Of a stretch of 64,000 nucleotides of DNA, positions 35,475 through 50,000 are shown in pieces (position 1 is the first letter of the stretch; the number at the start of each line of letters is the position of its first letter). The notes beneath the pieces were generated by a model. It ran no database searches, was not told the DNA's origin, and saw only the letters and a list, made by a program, of their open reading frames with translations. The position numbers were made by a program, and so were the translations under genes. The stretch is from Glandiceps talaboti (Eukaryota; Hemichordata; Enteropneusta; Spengelidae), in NCBI RefSeq assembly GCF_964340395.1, contig NC_135554.1, forward strand, positions 3,125,001 through 3,189,000, in the 5' to 3' direction.

Positions 35475-37323
35475 TTTGGTCTCCGCTCTGTCTCCGTGCG
35501 TATGTTTGACTACGATGTCAGTCCGATGTCATTTACATGACGAGGATTATTGCTGGATAGTGCCAAAACATATGGAAACGATTTTTGAGAAATCTGGAAA
35601 GAATTTAATACGATTTCTCAACTTTCAAATTTGAATGAAACAAATATTTATGATGCCTCCATGATTGTATTTGTAGTCTTGTCAGTTCGCGTTACGTTCA
35701 TCTCCACAACATGCACAGAGCTAGAGATCGTAGAGAACAGTCGACAGGTATAGGAACTAGACTAGGCAGTGATGTATGATCTATGTGTACAACATAGACA
35801 GTTGTCCTTGAAATTTGATGATCATTACAGAAATAAAAGAGTTGCCAACGTTAGATTTGTTTATGAATTATATCACTCGTTTATCAGTATCAAATGTCGC
35901 ACTAAATGTTTCAAACATGTCTTGCTTCGGGGTCATCAGAAAATTAAACTGAAAGTATGGGAATTCTTGATCGAAATATATTCAGTCATCAAATCCTCAG
36001 GTTTCTGACAATTTCCAATACTTGTTACAAGAAAGGCTGCATTCCAAGAATATTTGGTTAGCTACATGTATTACATCTGATGCCATATACGTGACACGCA
36101 CGATCATTGTCCAGTTTGCACCACATGGTGTGCCTCGCCTCCTGTACACGAACCGTACGTCTATCTTGTCTGTCAGTGCTACATTTTGCTTCCTCTCTTC
36201 ATTTTTCTCAGATGTTTTAAGAATTTGAAAATAGCCAGTGTCCGATCGACAAAATTTCTTTCCACTGAAGTTTAGAAAACATTTAGTTCTACTCTACGTA
36301 AACGTCACGGTGTTGTTGCATCATACATCATGAGACGTCACATTGACCTCACACTTCGCTTCGCGCTTCCTTCAACGTCCGGTCCCTATGAAACTAGTTT
36401 GAAGGCTTTCGCCAGTCTTGTTTTAATCCTCAAATGTTTTCCAAATAATTATGAATTTATTTCTTTCTTTTTTACACTTTGGGTATTTTACTTATTAGTA
36501 CTTCTGGGAAACTCTAATTATCCGACCTTAGAATTTTTTTCAATGGTCGTCAGGTTTTAGTACTTTCCTTAGCCTGTCCCACAACCAAACTGTTGTACGT
36601 GGTTATACTTATAAGTTATAGCTGGGCGTTGTGACCGGTAGGTAACCGGCTATTATCTACATCACTGCCTACTAGGTATAGGTACGTCAACGACACAACT
36701 ACTTGACAGAAAACACTTGTCGCGCGCACAAAAAGTTGTATGAAATTGTGATTTTACTAAGGAGTGTAGCAACCCAGAACGTACATCGATCAAACTGAGA
36801 AACATTTTGGTTTCATTTTATGTCATTCTATTTCAGTAACAATGTATCATTTTCACGTACCGTTCGCACATGTGAGCTTGATTTTAGGCAAAATATTGGG
36901 CTAACAGAGTGCACACAGACTCTTTTGTTCGCTTGTATTGTTTGCATTCGGTATTTGGCATTTCGCACGTTGTTTATTTGCACCATTCACAGTGTCTTAT
37001 CATGGTTTGTGTAACTTGTAAGCCTAATTGACAACTGGCCAACGGTTTTTACTAGACAAAATTGAAACAAATTTTGGGTCAGTTTGACGGTAAACCTGCT
37101 ATATTGGCTACCAAACTTAGTTAACGTCAGTTATTTCTACTCATGTTGCATCACTATATATTTACAAACAGTATATATGAAATATGAGAGCCATGTGAAA
37201 CTTTTTCAGTGCAAAATGGGATGAAGACATGAGGGCAAAGTCAGTGCTCCTTACAGCAGTTTGAATTTCCCGCATATGCATACATTACCCATAATCCTCT
37301 TTATATAGTGGACCTTGGCCTTT
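35475..37323. mobile_element. Inserted segment of unknown class (left end lost in gap)
   Basis: About 1.85 kb of sequence unlike the rest of the window, with more CG dinucleotides, lying inside a repeat copy. AAGCATATAATGAT just before the gap (35361-35374) and AAGCATATATTGAT just after the segment (37324-37337) match in 13 of 14 bases, fitting a target-site duplication. Small open frames (up to about 80 codons) show no recognised domain. Confidence 0.5.
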
Positions 37324-37808
37324 AAGCATATATTGATCTCATCAGTGACATGCAAATTAGGTGTAAAAATATGAATTTTGGTCAAAAACTTATATCTCAA
37401 AATACTTGGTCAATGAGTCTGAAACTTGGTGAGATGTTTCTAGAAGTGTCATCCTCAGATTTTCTTCAAAATATTTTGACACAGTTGACCCTAGCAGCCA
37501 TGACCACGCCCTTAGCAACAACCAAATGGCAGTATATTTTGGTCAAATAACATCATCTGGTAGGCAAGTAAGTAAACATTCAAAAAATGTATGCAAATAT
37601 CCCAAGCAACAATGACCCCGCCCATAGCAACAGCCAAAAGGTGGTGTATTTCACAAAGATAACAACAGGGATTAATAGACAATTGAATAAAACATTCAAA
37701 AAAATGTATGTAAGTGTGCCTAGCAACAAGACCATGCCCATGGCAACAGCCAATGATCACATATCTTGCAAAGATAACAACAGGGATTAATAGCCAAATG
37801 AATAAACA

Positions 37809-39215
37809 ATGTCATTCATATGTGGCTATCACATAATAAGTCTACATACATGGTTATCACATAATAAGTCCACATACATGGCTATCACACAGTAAGTCTA
37901 CATACATGGCTATCACATAATAAGTCCACATACATGGCTATCACATAATAAGTCCACATACATGGCTATCACACATAGATGGCTATCACACAATAAGTCT
38001 ACATACATGGTTATCACATAATAAGTCTACATACATGGCTATCACACAGTAAGTCTACATACATGGCTATCACATAATAAGTCCACATACATGGCTATCA
38101 CATAATAAGTCTACATACATGGCTATCACACAGTAAGTCTACATACATGGCTATCACACAGTAAGTCTACATACATGGCTATCACACAGTAAGTCCACAT
38201 ACATGGCTATCACATAGTAAGTCTACATACATGGCTATCACATAATAAGTCCACATACATGGCTATCACACAGTAAGTCTACATACATGGCTATCACATA
38301 ATAAGTCTACATACATGGTTATCACATAATAAGTCTACATACATGGCTATCACATAATAAGTCTACATACATGGCTATCACATAATAAGTCTACATACAT
38401 GGTTATCATATAATAAGTCTACATACATGGCTATCACACAGTAAGTCTACATACATGGCTATCACATAATAAGTCTACATACATGGCTATCACACAGTAA
38501 GTCTACATACATGGCTATCACATAATAAGTCTACATACATGGCTATCACACAGTAAGTCTACATACATGGCTATCACATAATAAGTCTACATACATGGCT
38601 ATCACATAATAAGTCCACATACATGGCTATCACATAATAAGTCTACATACATGGCTATCACACAGTAAGTCTACATACATGGCTATCACACAGTAAGTCC
38701 ACATACATGGCTATCACATAATAAGTCTACATACATGGCTATCACATAATAAGTCTACATACATGGCTATCACATAATAAGTCTACATACATGGCTATCA
38801 CACAGTAAGTCTACATACATGGCTATCACATAGTAAGTCCACATACATGGCTAGTACATAGTAAGTCCACATACATTGCTATCACACAGTAAGTCCACAT
38901 ACATGGCTATCACATAATAAGTCCACATACATGGCTATCACATAATAAGTCTACATACATGGCTATCACATAATAAGTCTACATACATGGCTATCACACA
39001 GTAAGTCTACATACATGGCTATCACATAATAAGTCCACATACATGGCTATCACATAATAAGTCCACATACATGGCTATCACATAATAAGTCTACATACAT
39101 GGTTATCACATAATAAGTCCACATACATGGCTATCACACAGTAAGTCCACATACATGGCTATCACATAATAAGTCTACATACATGGCTATCACACATAGA
39201 TGGCTATCACACAAA
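37809..39215. repeat. 28-bp minisatellite, about 50 copies
   Basis: Unit TACATACATGGCTATCACAT plus AATAAGTC (28 bp). Alternating sub-types are ACATAATAAGTCT, ACACAGTAAGTCT and ...GTCC. The ends carry partial units with ACACATAGATGGCTATC at both 37970 and 39190. Confidence 0.97.
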
Positions 39216-39777
39216 GGAGAGATGAAAGTAAACATATTCAGATGAGCATTAGACGGGTTGTTATCCAGTGAAAGTATAAGATATACATGTAGTTTGTAGT
39301 GAAGAAAGTCAATCTGCAACAAAGTGTGCATAAAGTTTATGAGCACTTCAATTTTACAGCCATTAAATAGTGTAAGGTCAGTTGAGTGCAAGCACCAGCT
39401 TTGTAAGGTCTAAGGGGTGATGCTTCTCTCTATATCAACTTTCAAGTACACAATGTCAACTGTACTTCAATCTGTCTCACCAGTGTACTGTGTGTTGGTT
39501 GCCAGGTTCCTCCACTACTCAACTAACTCTGGTACACACTGAGGCAGATTTCACTAAAAGTTGTTGGTATTTTGGACTATACTATTAAAGATCGACAAAG
39601 AGTTTTGACGTACTAGTAGATTGTCAGTTCATAAACAAGTTTTAACTGGCAAAGTTACGATCTCAGGTTTGTTCAGATTTGTTGTGTCACCAAAGGTACC
39701 TTTCCCTGGGATGATGCTGTCTGGTATTCGGAATGGGTTTTGTTCACCTTTGACTCCAAAATGCTTTGTAGTGTCAT
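39216..39777. other. Intron sequence, nothing recognised
   Basis: No element seen. Confidence 0.5.
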
Positions 39778-40140
39778 TTGTTGCACATTAACAACTGACT
39801 GCAAACATTTCAAAAAGTCACTTGTTGCACATTACCCACTGACTGGAAACATTTCAAAAAGTCACTGTTGCTTTCACAAGTTTCCAAAAAGTGACTTTTA
39901 ATAATTCAGTTGTGTGGTTGTCATTTACCATTTTCCCTTCATTTGTCAGTTGTCACTTACTGGTTTGCCTGTTATTTGTCAGTTGTGTGGTTGTCACTTA
40001 CTGGTTTGCCTGTTATTTGTCAGTTGTGTGGTTGTCATTTACCAGTTTGCCTGTCAGTTGTGTGGTTGTCACTTACTGGTTTGCCTGTTATTTTTCAGTT
40101 GTGTGGTTGTCATTTACTGGTTTACCTTCAGTCAGTTTTC
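39778..40140. repeat. Two short minisatellites
   Basis: First about 2.5 copies of a unit with GCACATTAACAACTGACTGC and CATTTCAAAAAGTCAC (39778-39898), then about six copies of a variable ~26-42-bp unit with CAGTTGTGTGGTTGTCACTT and ACTGGTTTGCCTGTTATTTGT (39905-40140). Confidence 0.85.
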
Positions 40141-40880
40141 TGTAAGTGTGCCACTGTTTCAAACATTTGCCCCAATTTTGGGGAATATATTGTCTCTGAT
40201 GTCATTCAACTCCTGTCATGTTTGTATCAGCAATCATCATTGTCTACATAACAGTTCCATCCCAGTTATGTCACTTTCATTGAGTGCTGTGATTTATCAA
40301 TGAACGTGGCATCTTCCTTATATAGTTATTCATTGTGTTTGTCCCAAGTCGATATTCTTTGTATCTATTTTGAAATTTTGGGTGATTTCAACATCAGTAA
40401 ATTGGGGGAAATTAAAGTGTATTGTGATCCTTATCAAGTTGTACGAATACAAATACAGAGAGTCAGCAGCTATGTTTCCTTCAAAATTTGTTGGTGGAAG
40501 ACAGTTGAAAATAGAGGGTTGCCATGGTGATACAGACTACACCATTCAAAGTATATCATGTTTAGAGTGAATCATTAGATATGACTATATGTGATATTTC
40601 AGAAGTCTTCCAACCCTCTTTACCTTGACTTGTCGATCCCATTCAATTGTTTTTTATGGTCTTACAAAGGAAAGTGGTATGGATTGGTCAAAGGTCAAAG
40701 GTCTGTCTTGACAGTCAAACAACACATGTTGTTTGATTTTACCAAATACTGAGATCATAAAGTCAGAATTCAAGCAAAGCAAAATACTACATCAGTTCTA
40801 TCAGTTGATGTCAAGTCAGACTGCATCACTTCTACTAGACTTCACTTAAAAAACATCATCTATTTCCTATAGTCTACCAG
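40141..40880. other. Intron sequence, nothing recognised
   Basis: No gene or repeat recognised. Confidence 0.5.
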
Positions 40881-40940
40881 AGGGGGTGGCATGAGGGAGG
40901 GGGTGGGGTGAGGGAGGAGGTGGGGTGAGGGAAGGGGTTG
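40881..40940 (+). repeat. G-rich tract with G-quadruplex potential
   Basis: Sixty bases of short G runs (blocks such as GAGGGAGGGGGTGGGGTGAG) with more than six runs of three or more G on the sense strand, only about 150 bp upstream of the giant satellite. Confidence 0.75.
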
Positions 40941-41088
40941 TAGGTTGAGTGGTGCTAATCTGTCTAATTTGTGTATGGCATGTTAAAGCTATAAATCTTT
41001 CACCATTGTATGTCAGCACAATGTATGATTATGTCACTGATTCTGCAGTACTCGTGTACAGAAATTAAAACATTCAAAACCACATATT

Positions 41089-44000
41089 CAGACATCTAAT
41101 TTGACATCTAGTGTAGTATATGATATAGTCAGACATCTAGTGTAGTAAATGATATAGTCAGACATCTAGTATAGTATATGATATAGTCAGAGATCTAGTG
41201 TAGTATATGATATAGTCAGACATCTAATGTAGTAAATGATATAGTCAGACATCTAGTGTAGTATATGATATAGTCAGACATCTAGTGTAGTATATGATAT
41301 AGTCAGACATCTAGTATAGTATATGATATAGTCAGACATCTAGTGTAGTATATGATATAGTCAGACATCTAGTGTAGTATATGATATATTCAGACATCTA
41401 GTGTAGTATATGATATAGTCAGACATCTAGTGTAGTATATGATATAGTCAGACATCTAGTATAGTATATGATATAGTCAGACATCTAGTGTAGTATATGA
41501 TATAGTCAGACATCTAGTATAGTATATGATATAGTCAGACATCTAGTATAGTATATGATATAGTCAGACATCTAGTGTAGTATATGATATAGTCAGACAT
41601 CTAGTGTAGTATATGATATAGTCAGACATCTAGTGTAGTATATGATATAGTCAGACATCTAGTATAGTATATGATATAGTCAGACATCTAGTGTAGTAAA
41701 TGATATAGTCAGACATCTAGTATAGTATATGATATAGTCAGACATCTAGTATAGTATATGATATAGTCAGACATCTAGTGTAGTATATGATATAGTCAGA
41801 CATCTAGTGTAGTATATGATGTAGTCAGACATCTAGTATAGTATATGATATAGTCAGACATCTAGTGTAGTATATGATATAGTCAGACATCTAGTGTAGT
41901 ATATGATATAGTCAGACATCTAGTATAGTATATGATATAGTCAGACATCTAGTGTAGTATATGATATAGTCAGACATCTAGTGTAGTATATGATATAGTC
42001 AGACATCTAGTGTAGTATATGATATAGTCAGACATCTAGTGTAGTATATGATATAGTCAGACATCTAGTATAGTATATGATATAGTCAGACATCTAGTGT
42101 AGTATATGATATAGTCAGAGATCTAGTATAGTATATGATATAGTCAGACATCTAGTATAGTATATGATATAGTCAGACATCTAGTGTAGTATATGATATA
42201 GTCAGACATCTAGTGTAGTATATGATATAGTCAGACATCTAGTATAGTATATGATATAGTCAGACATCTAGTGTAGTATATGATATAGTCAGACATCTAG
42301 TGTAGTATATGATATAGTCAGACATCTAGTGTAGTATATGATATAGTCAGACATCTAGTGTAGTATATGATATAGTCAGACATCTAGTATAGTATATGAT
42401 ATAGTCAGACATCTAGTATAGTATATGATATAGTCAGAGATCTAGTGTAGTATATGATATAGTCAGACATCTAGTGTAGTATATGATATAGTCAGACATC
42501 TAGTGTAGTATATGATATAGTCAGACATCTAGTGTAGTATATGATATAGTCAGACATCTAGTGTAGTATATGATATAGTCAGACATCTAGTGTAGTATAT
42601 GATATAGTCAGACATCTAGTATAGTATATGATATAGTCAGACATCTAGTATAGTATATGATATAGTCAGACATCTAGTATAGTATATGATATAGTCAGAC
42701 ATCTAGTGTAGTATATGATATAGTCAGACATCTAGTATAGTATATGATATAGTCAGACATCTAGTATAGTATATGATATAGTCAGAGATCTAGTGTAGTA
42801 TATGATATAGTCAGACATCTAGTATAGTATATGATATAGTCAGACATCTAGTGTAGTATATGATATAGTCAGACATCTAGTATAGTATATGATATAGTCA
42901 GACATCTAGTATAGTATATGATATAGTCAGACATCTAGTATAGTATATGATATAGTCAGACATCTAGTATAGTATATGATATAGTCAGACATCTAGTGTA
43001 GTATATGATATAGTCAGACATCTAGTATAGTATATGATATAGTCAGACATCTAGTATAGTATATGATATAGTCAGAGATCTAGTGTAGTATATGATATAG
43101 TCAGACATCTAGTGTAGTATATGATATAGTCAGACATCTAGTGTAGTATATGATATAGTCAGACATCTAGTATAGTATATGATATAGTCAGACATCTAGT
43201 ATAGTATATGATATAGTCAGACATCTAGTGTAGTATATGATATAGTCAGACATCTAGTGTAGTAAATGATATAGTCAGACATCTAGTGTAGTATATGATA
43301 TAGTCAGACATCTAGTGTAGTATATGATATAGTCAGACATCTAGTGTAGTATATGATATAGTCAGACATCTAGTATAGTATATGATATAGTCAGACATCT
43401 AGTATAGTATATGATATAGTCAGACATCTAGTGTAGTATATGATATAGTCAGACATCTAGTGTAGTATATGATATAGTCATACATCTAGTGTAGTATATG
43501 ATATAGTCAGACATCTAGTATAGTATATGATATAGTCAGACATCTAGTGTAGTATATGATATAGTCAGACATCTAGTGTAGTATATGATATAGTCAGACA
43601 TCTAGTGTAGTATATGATATAGTCAGACATCTAGTATAGTATATGATATAGTCAGACATCTAGTGTAGTAAATGATATAGTCAGACATCTAGTATAGTAT
43701 ATGATATAGTCAGACATCTAGTGTAGTATATGATATAGTCAGACATCTAGTGTAGTATATGATATAGTCAGACATCTAGTATAGTATATGATATAGTCAG
43801 ACATCTAGTATAGTATATGATATAGTCAGACATCTAGTATAGTATATGATATAGTCAGACATCTAGTGTAGTATATGATATAGTCAGACATCTAGTGTAG
43901 TATATGATATAGTCAGACATCTAGTGTAGTATATGATATAGTCAGACATCTAGTGTAGTATATGATATAGTCAGACATCTAGTGTAGTATATGATATAGT

Positions 44001-47000
44001 CAGACATCTAGTGTAGTAAATGATATAGTCAGACATCTAGTGTAGTATATGATATAGTCAGACATCTAGTATAGTATATGATATAGTCAGAGATCTAGTA
44101 TAGTATATGATATAGTCAGACATCTAGTGTAGTATATGATATAGTCAGACATCTAGTATAGTATATGATATAGTCAGAGATCTAGTGTAGTATATGATAT
44201 AGTCAGAGATCTAGTGTAGTATATGATATAGTCAGAGATCTAGTATAGTATATGATATAGTCAGACATCTAGTGTAGTATATGATATAGTCAGACATCTA
44301 GTGTAGTATATGATATAGTCAGACATCTAGTATAGTATATGATATAGTCAGACATCTAGTATAGTATATGATATAGTCAGACATCTAGTATAGTATATGA
44401 TATAGTCAGACATCTAGTGTAGTATATGATATAGTCAGACATCTAGTGTAGTATATGATATAGTCAGACATCTAGTGTAGTATATGATATAGTCAGACAT
44501 CTAGTGTAGTATATGATATAGTCAGACATCTAGTGTAGTATATGATATAGTCAGACATCTAGTGTAGTAAATGATATAGTCAGACATCTAGTGTAGTATA
44601 TGATATAGTCAGACATCTAGTGTAGTATATGATATAGTCAGACATCTAGTGTAGTATATGATATAGTCAGACATCTAGTATAGTATATGATATAGTCAGA
44701 CATCTAGTGTAGTATATGATATAGTCAGACATCTAGTGTAGTATATGATATAGTCAGACATCTAGTGTAGTATATGATATAGTCAGACATCTCGTGTAGT
44801 ATATGATATAGTCAGACATCTAGTGTAGTATATGATATAGTCAGAGATCTAGTATAGTATATGATATAGTCAGACATCTAGTGTAGTATATGATATAGTC
44901 AGACATCTAGTGTAGTAAATGATATAGTCAGACATCTAGTGTAGTATATGATATAGTCAGACATCTAGTGTAGTATATGATATAGTCAGACATCTAGTGT
45001 AGTATATGATATAGTCAGACATCTAGTGTAGTATATGATATAGTCAGACATCTAGTATAGTATATGATATAGTCAGAGATCTAGTGTAGTATATGATATA
45101 GTCAGACATCTAGTGTAGTATATGATATAGTCAGACATCTAGTATAGTATATGATATAGTCAGACATCTAGTGTAGTATATGATATAGTCAGACATCTAG
45201 TGTAGTATATGATATAGTCAGACATCTAGTGTAGTATATGATATAGTCAGACATCTAGTGTAGTATATGATATAGTCAGACATCTAGTATAGTATATGAT
45301 ATAGTCAGACATCTAGTATAGTATATGATATAGTCAGACATCTAGTATAGTATATGATGTAGTCAGACATCTAGTGTAGTATATGATATAGTCAGACATC
45401 TAGTGTAGTATATGATATAGTCAGACATCTAGTGTAGTATATGATATAGTCAGACATCTAGTGTAGTATATGATATAGTCAGACATCTAGTATAGTATAT
45501 GATATATTCAGACATCTAGTATAGTATATGATATAGTCATACATCTAATGTAGTATATGATATAGTCAGACATCTAGTGTAGTATATGATATAGTCAGAC
45601 ATCTAGTGTAGTATATGATATAGTCAGACATCTAGTATAGTATATGATATAGTCAGACATCTAGTGTAGTATATGATATAGTCAGACATCTAGTGTAGTA
45701 TATGATATAGTCAGACATCTAGTATAGTATATGATATAGTCAGACATCTAGTGTAGTAAATGATATAGTCAGACATCTAGTGTAGTATATGATATAGTCA
45801 GACATCTAGTGTAGTATATGATATAGTCAGACATCTAGTGTAGTATATGATATAGTCAGACATCTAGTATAGTATATGATATAGTCAGACATCTAGTATA
45901 GTATATGATATAGTCAGACATCTAGTATAGTATATGATATAGTCAGACATCTAGTGTAGTATATGATATAGTCAGACATCTAGTGTAGTATATGATATAG
46001 TCAGACATCTAGTATAGTATATGATATAGTCATACATCTAGTGTAGTATATGATATAGTCAGACATCTAGTGTAGTATATGATATAGTCAGACATCTAGT
46101 GTAGTATATGATATAGTCAGAGATCTAGTGTAGTATATGATATAGTCAGACATCTAGTATAGTATATGATATAGTCAGACATCTAGTATAGTATATGATA
46201 TAGTCAGACATCTAGTGTAGTATATGATATAGTCAGACATCTAGTGTAGTATATGATATAGTCAGACATCTAGTGTAGTATATGATATAGTCAGACATCT
46301 AGTGTAGTATATGATATAGTCAGACATCTAGTATAGTATATGATATAGTCAGACATCTAGTGTAGTATATGATATAGTCAGACATCTAGTGTAGTATATG
46401 ATATAGTCAGACATCTAGTGTAGTATATGATATAGTCAGACATCTAGTATAGTATATGATATAGTCAGACATCTAGTGTAGTATATGATATAGTCAGACA
46501 TCTAGTGTAGTATATGATATAGTCAGACATCTAGTGTAGTATATGATATAGTCAGACATCTAGTGTAGTAAATGATATAGTCAGACATCTAGTGTAGTAT
46601 ATGATATAGTCAGACATCTAGTGTAGTAAATGATATAGTCAGACATCTAGTGTAGTATATGATATAGTCAGACATCTAGTGTAGTATATGATATAGTCAG
46701 ACATCTAGTGTAGTATATGATATAGTCAGACATCTAGTATAGTATATGATATAGTCAGACATCTAGTGTAGTATATGATATAGTCAGACATCTAGTGTAG
46801 TATATGATATAGTCAGACATCTAGTGTAGTATATGATATAGTCAGACATCTAGTGTAGTATATGATATAGTCAGACATCTAGTGTAGTATATGATATAGT
46901 CAGAGATCTAGTATAGTATATGATATAGTCAGACATCTAGTGTAGTAAATGATATAGTCAGACATCTAGTGTAGTATATGATATAGTCAGACATCTAGTG

Positions 47001-50000
47001 TAGTAAATGATATAGTCAGACATCTAGTGTAGTATATGATATAGTCAGACATCTAGTGTAGTATATGATATAGTCAGACATCTAGTGTAGTATATGATAT
47101 AGTCAGACATCTAATGTAGTATATGATATAGTCAGACATCTAGTGTAGTATATGATATAGTCAGACATCTAGTATAGTATATGATATAGTCAGACATCTA
47201 GTGTAGTATATGATATAGTCAGACATCTAGTGTAGTATATGATATAGTCAGACATCTAGTATAGTATATGATATAGTCAGACATCTAGTGTAGTATATGA
47301 TATAGTCAGACATCTAGTATAGTATATGATATAGTCAGACATCTAGTGTAGTATATGATATAGTCAGACATCTAGTATAGTATATGATATAGTCAGACAT
47401 CTAGTGTAGTATATGATATAGTCAGACATCTAGTGTAGTATATGATATAGTCAGACATCTAGTGTAGTATATGATATAGTCAGACATCTAGTGTAGTATA
47501 TGATATAGTCAGACATCTAGTATAGTATATGATATAGTCAGACATCTAGTATAGTATATGATATAGTCAGACATCTAGTGTAGTATATGATATAGTCAGA
47601 CATCTAGTGTAGTATATGATATAGTCAGACATCTAGTGTAGTATATGATATAGTCAGACATCTAGTATAGTATATGATATAGTCAGACATCTAGTGTAGT
47701 ATATGATATAGTCAGACATCTAGTGTAGTATATGATATAGTCAGACATCTAGTATAGTATATGATATAGTCAGAGATCTAGTGTAGTATATGATATAGTC
47801 AGACATCTAGTGTAGTATATGATATAGTCAGACATCTAGTGTAGTATATGATATAGTCAGACATCTAGTATAGTATATGATATAGTCAGACATCTAGTGT
47901 AGTATATGATATAGTCAGACATCTAGTGTAGTATATGATATAGTCAGACATCTAGTGTAGTATATGATATAGTCAGACATCTAGTGTAGTATATGATATA
48001 GTCAGACATCTAGTGTAGTATATGATATAGTCAGACATCTAGTGTAGTATATGATATAGTCAGACATCTAGTGTAGTATATGATATAGTCAGACATCTAG
48101 TGTAGTATATGATATAGTCAGACATCTAGTATAGTATATGATATAGTCAGACATCTAGTGTAGTATATGATATAGTCAGACATCTAGTGTAGTATATGAT
48201 ATAGTCAGACATCTAGTATAGTATATGATATAGTCAGACATCTAATGTAGTATATGATATAGTCAGACATCTAGTATAGTATATGATATAGTCAGACATC
48301 TAGTGTAGTATATGATATAGTCAGACATCTAGTATAGTATATGATATAGTCAGACATCTAGTGTAGTATATGATATAGTCAGACATCTAGTATAGTATAT
48401 GATATAGTCAGACATCTAGTATAGTATATGATATAGTCAGACATCTAGTGTAGTATATGATATAGTCAGACATCTAGTATAGTATATGATATAGTCAGAC
48501 ATCTAGTGTAGTATATGATATAGTCAGACATCTAGTATAGTATATGATATAGTCAGACATCTAGTGTAGTATATGATATAGTCAGACATCTAGTGTAGTA
48601 TATGATATATTCAGACATCTAGTATAGTATATGATATAGTCAGAGATCTAGTGTAGTATATGATATAGTCAGAGATCTAGTGTAGTATATGATATATTCA
48701 GACATCTAGTATAGTATATGATATAGTCAGACATCTAGTGTAGTATATGATATATTCAGACATCTAGTGTAGTATATGATATAGTCAGAGATCTAGTGTA
48801 GTATATGATATAGTCAGACATCTAGTATAGTATATGATATAGTCAGACATCTAGTATAGTATATGATATAGTCAGAGATCTAGTGTAGTATATGATATAG
48901 TCAGACATCTAGTGTAGTATATGATATAGTCAGACATCTAGTGTAGTATATGATATAGTCAGACATCTAGTGTAGTATATGATATAGTCAGACATCTAGT
49001 GTAGTATATGATATAGTCAGACATCTAGTATAGTATATGATATAGTCAGACATCTAGTGTAGTATATGATATAGTCAGACATCTAGTATAGTATATGATA
49101 TAGTCAGACATCTAGTATAGTATATGATATAGTCAGACATCTAGTGTAGTAAATGATATAGTCAGAGATCTAGTGTAGTATATGATGTAGTCAGACATCT
49201 AGTATAGTAAATGATATAGTCAGACATCTAGTATAGTATATGATGTAGTCAGACATCTAGTGTAGTATATGATATAGTCAGACATCTAGTATAGTATATG
49301 ATGTAGTCAGACATCTAGTGTAGTATATGATATAGTCAGACATCTAGTGTAGTATATGATATAGTCAGACATCTAGTATAGTATATGATATAGTCAGAGA
49401 TCTAGTATAGTATATGATATAGTCAGACATCTAGTGTAGTATATGATATAGTCAGACATCTAGTGTAGTATATGATGTAGTCAGACATCTAGTGTAGTAT
49501 ATGATATAGTCAGAGATCTAGTGTAGTATATGATATAGTCAGACATCTAGTGTAGTATATGATATAGTCAGACATCTAGTGTAGTATATGATATAGTCAG
49601 ACATCTAGTGTAGTATATGATATAGTCAGACATCTAGTGTAGTATATGATATAGTCAGAGATCTAGTATAGTATATGATATAGTCAGACATCTAGTGTAG
49701 TATATGATATAGTCAGAGATCTAGTGTAGTATATGATATAGTCAGACATCTAGTGTAGTATATGATATAGTCAGACATCTAGTGTAGTATATGATATAGT
49801 CAGACATCTAGTGTAGTATATGATATAGTCAGACATCTAGTATAGTATATGATATAGTCAGACATCTAGTGTAGTATATGATATAGTCAGACATCTAGTG
49901 TAGTATATGATGTAGTCAGACATCTAGTGTAGTATATGATATAGTCAGAGATCTAGTGTAGTATATGATATAGTCAGACATCTAGTATAGTATATGATAT

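Larger units (their letters stand above)
34947..37805 (+). mobile_element. Hairpin plus (GT)n element, copy 4, interrupted
   Basis: Hairpin at 34947-34981 (TAGCACAACTGAACT ... AGTTCAGGAGTGCTA), (GTCT)n(GT)n at 34998-35092, body to 35374, then a gap and foreign DNA, with the body resuming at 37324 (AAGCATATATTGATCTCATC) and running to about 37805. The join reads in the order seen in uninterrupted copies, which shows the 35375-37323 segment is inserted. Confidence 0.7.

Noticed and set aside
35769-37014. Four open frames of 64-79 codons after the gap
   Set aside because: No recognised motif, no consistent frame between them and no splice signals that join them; treated as non-coding insertion.
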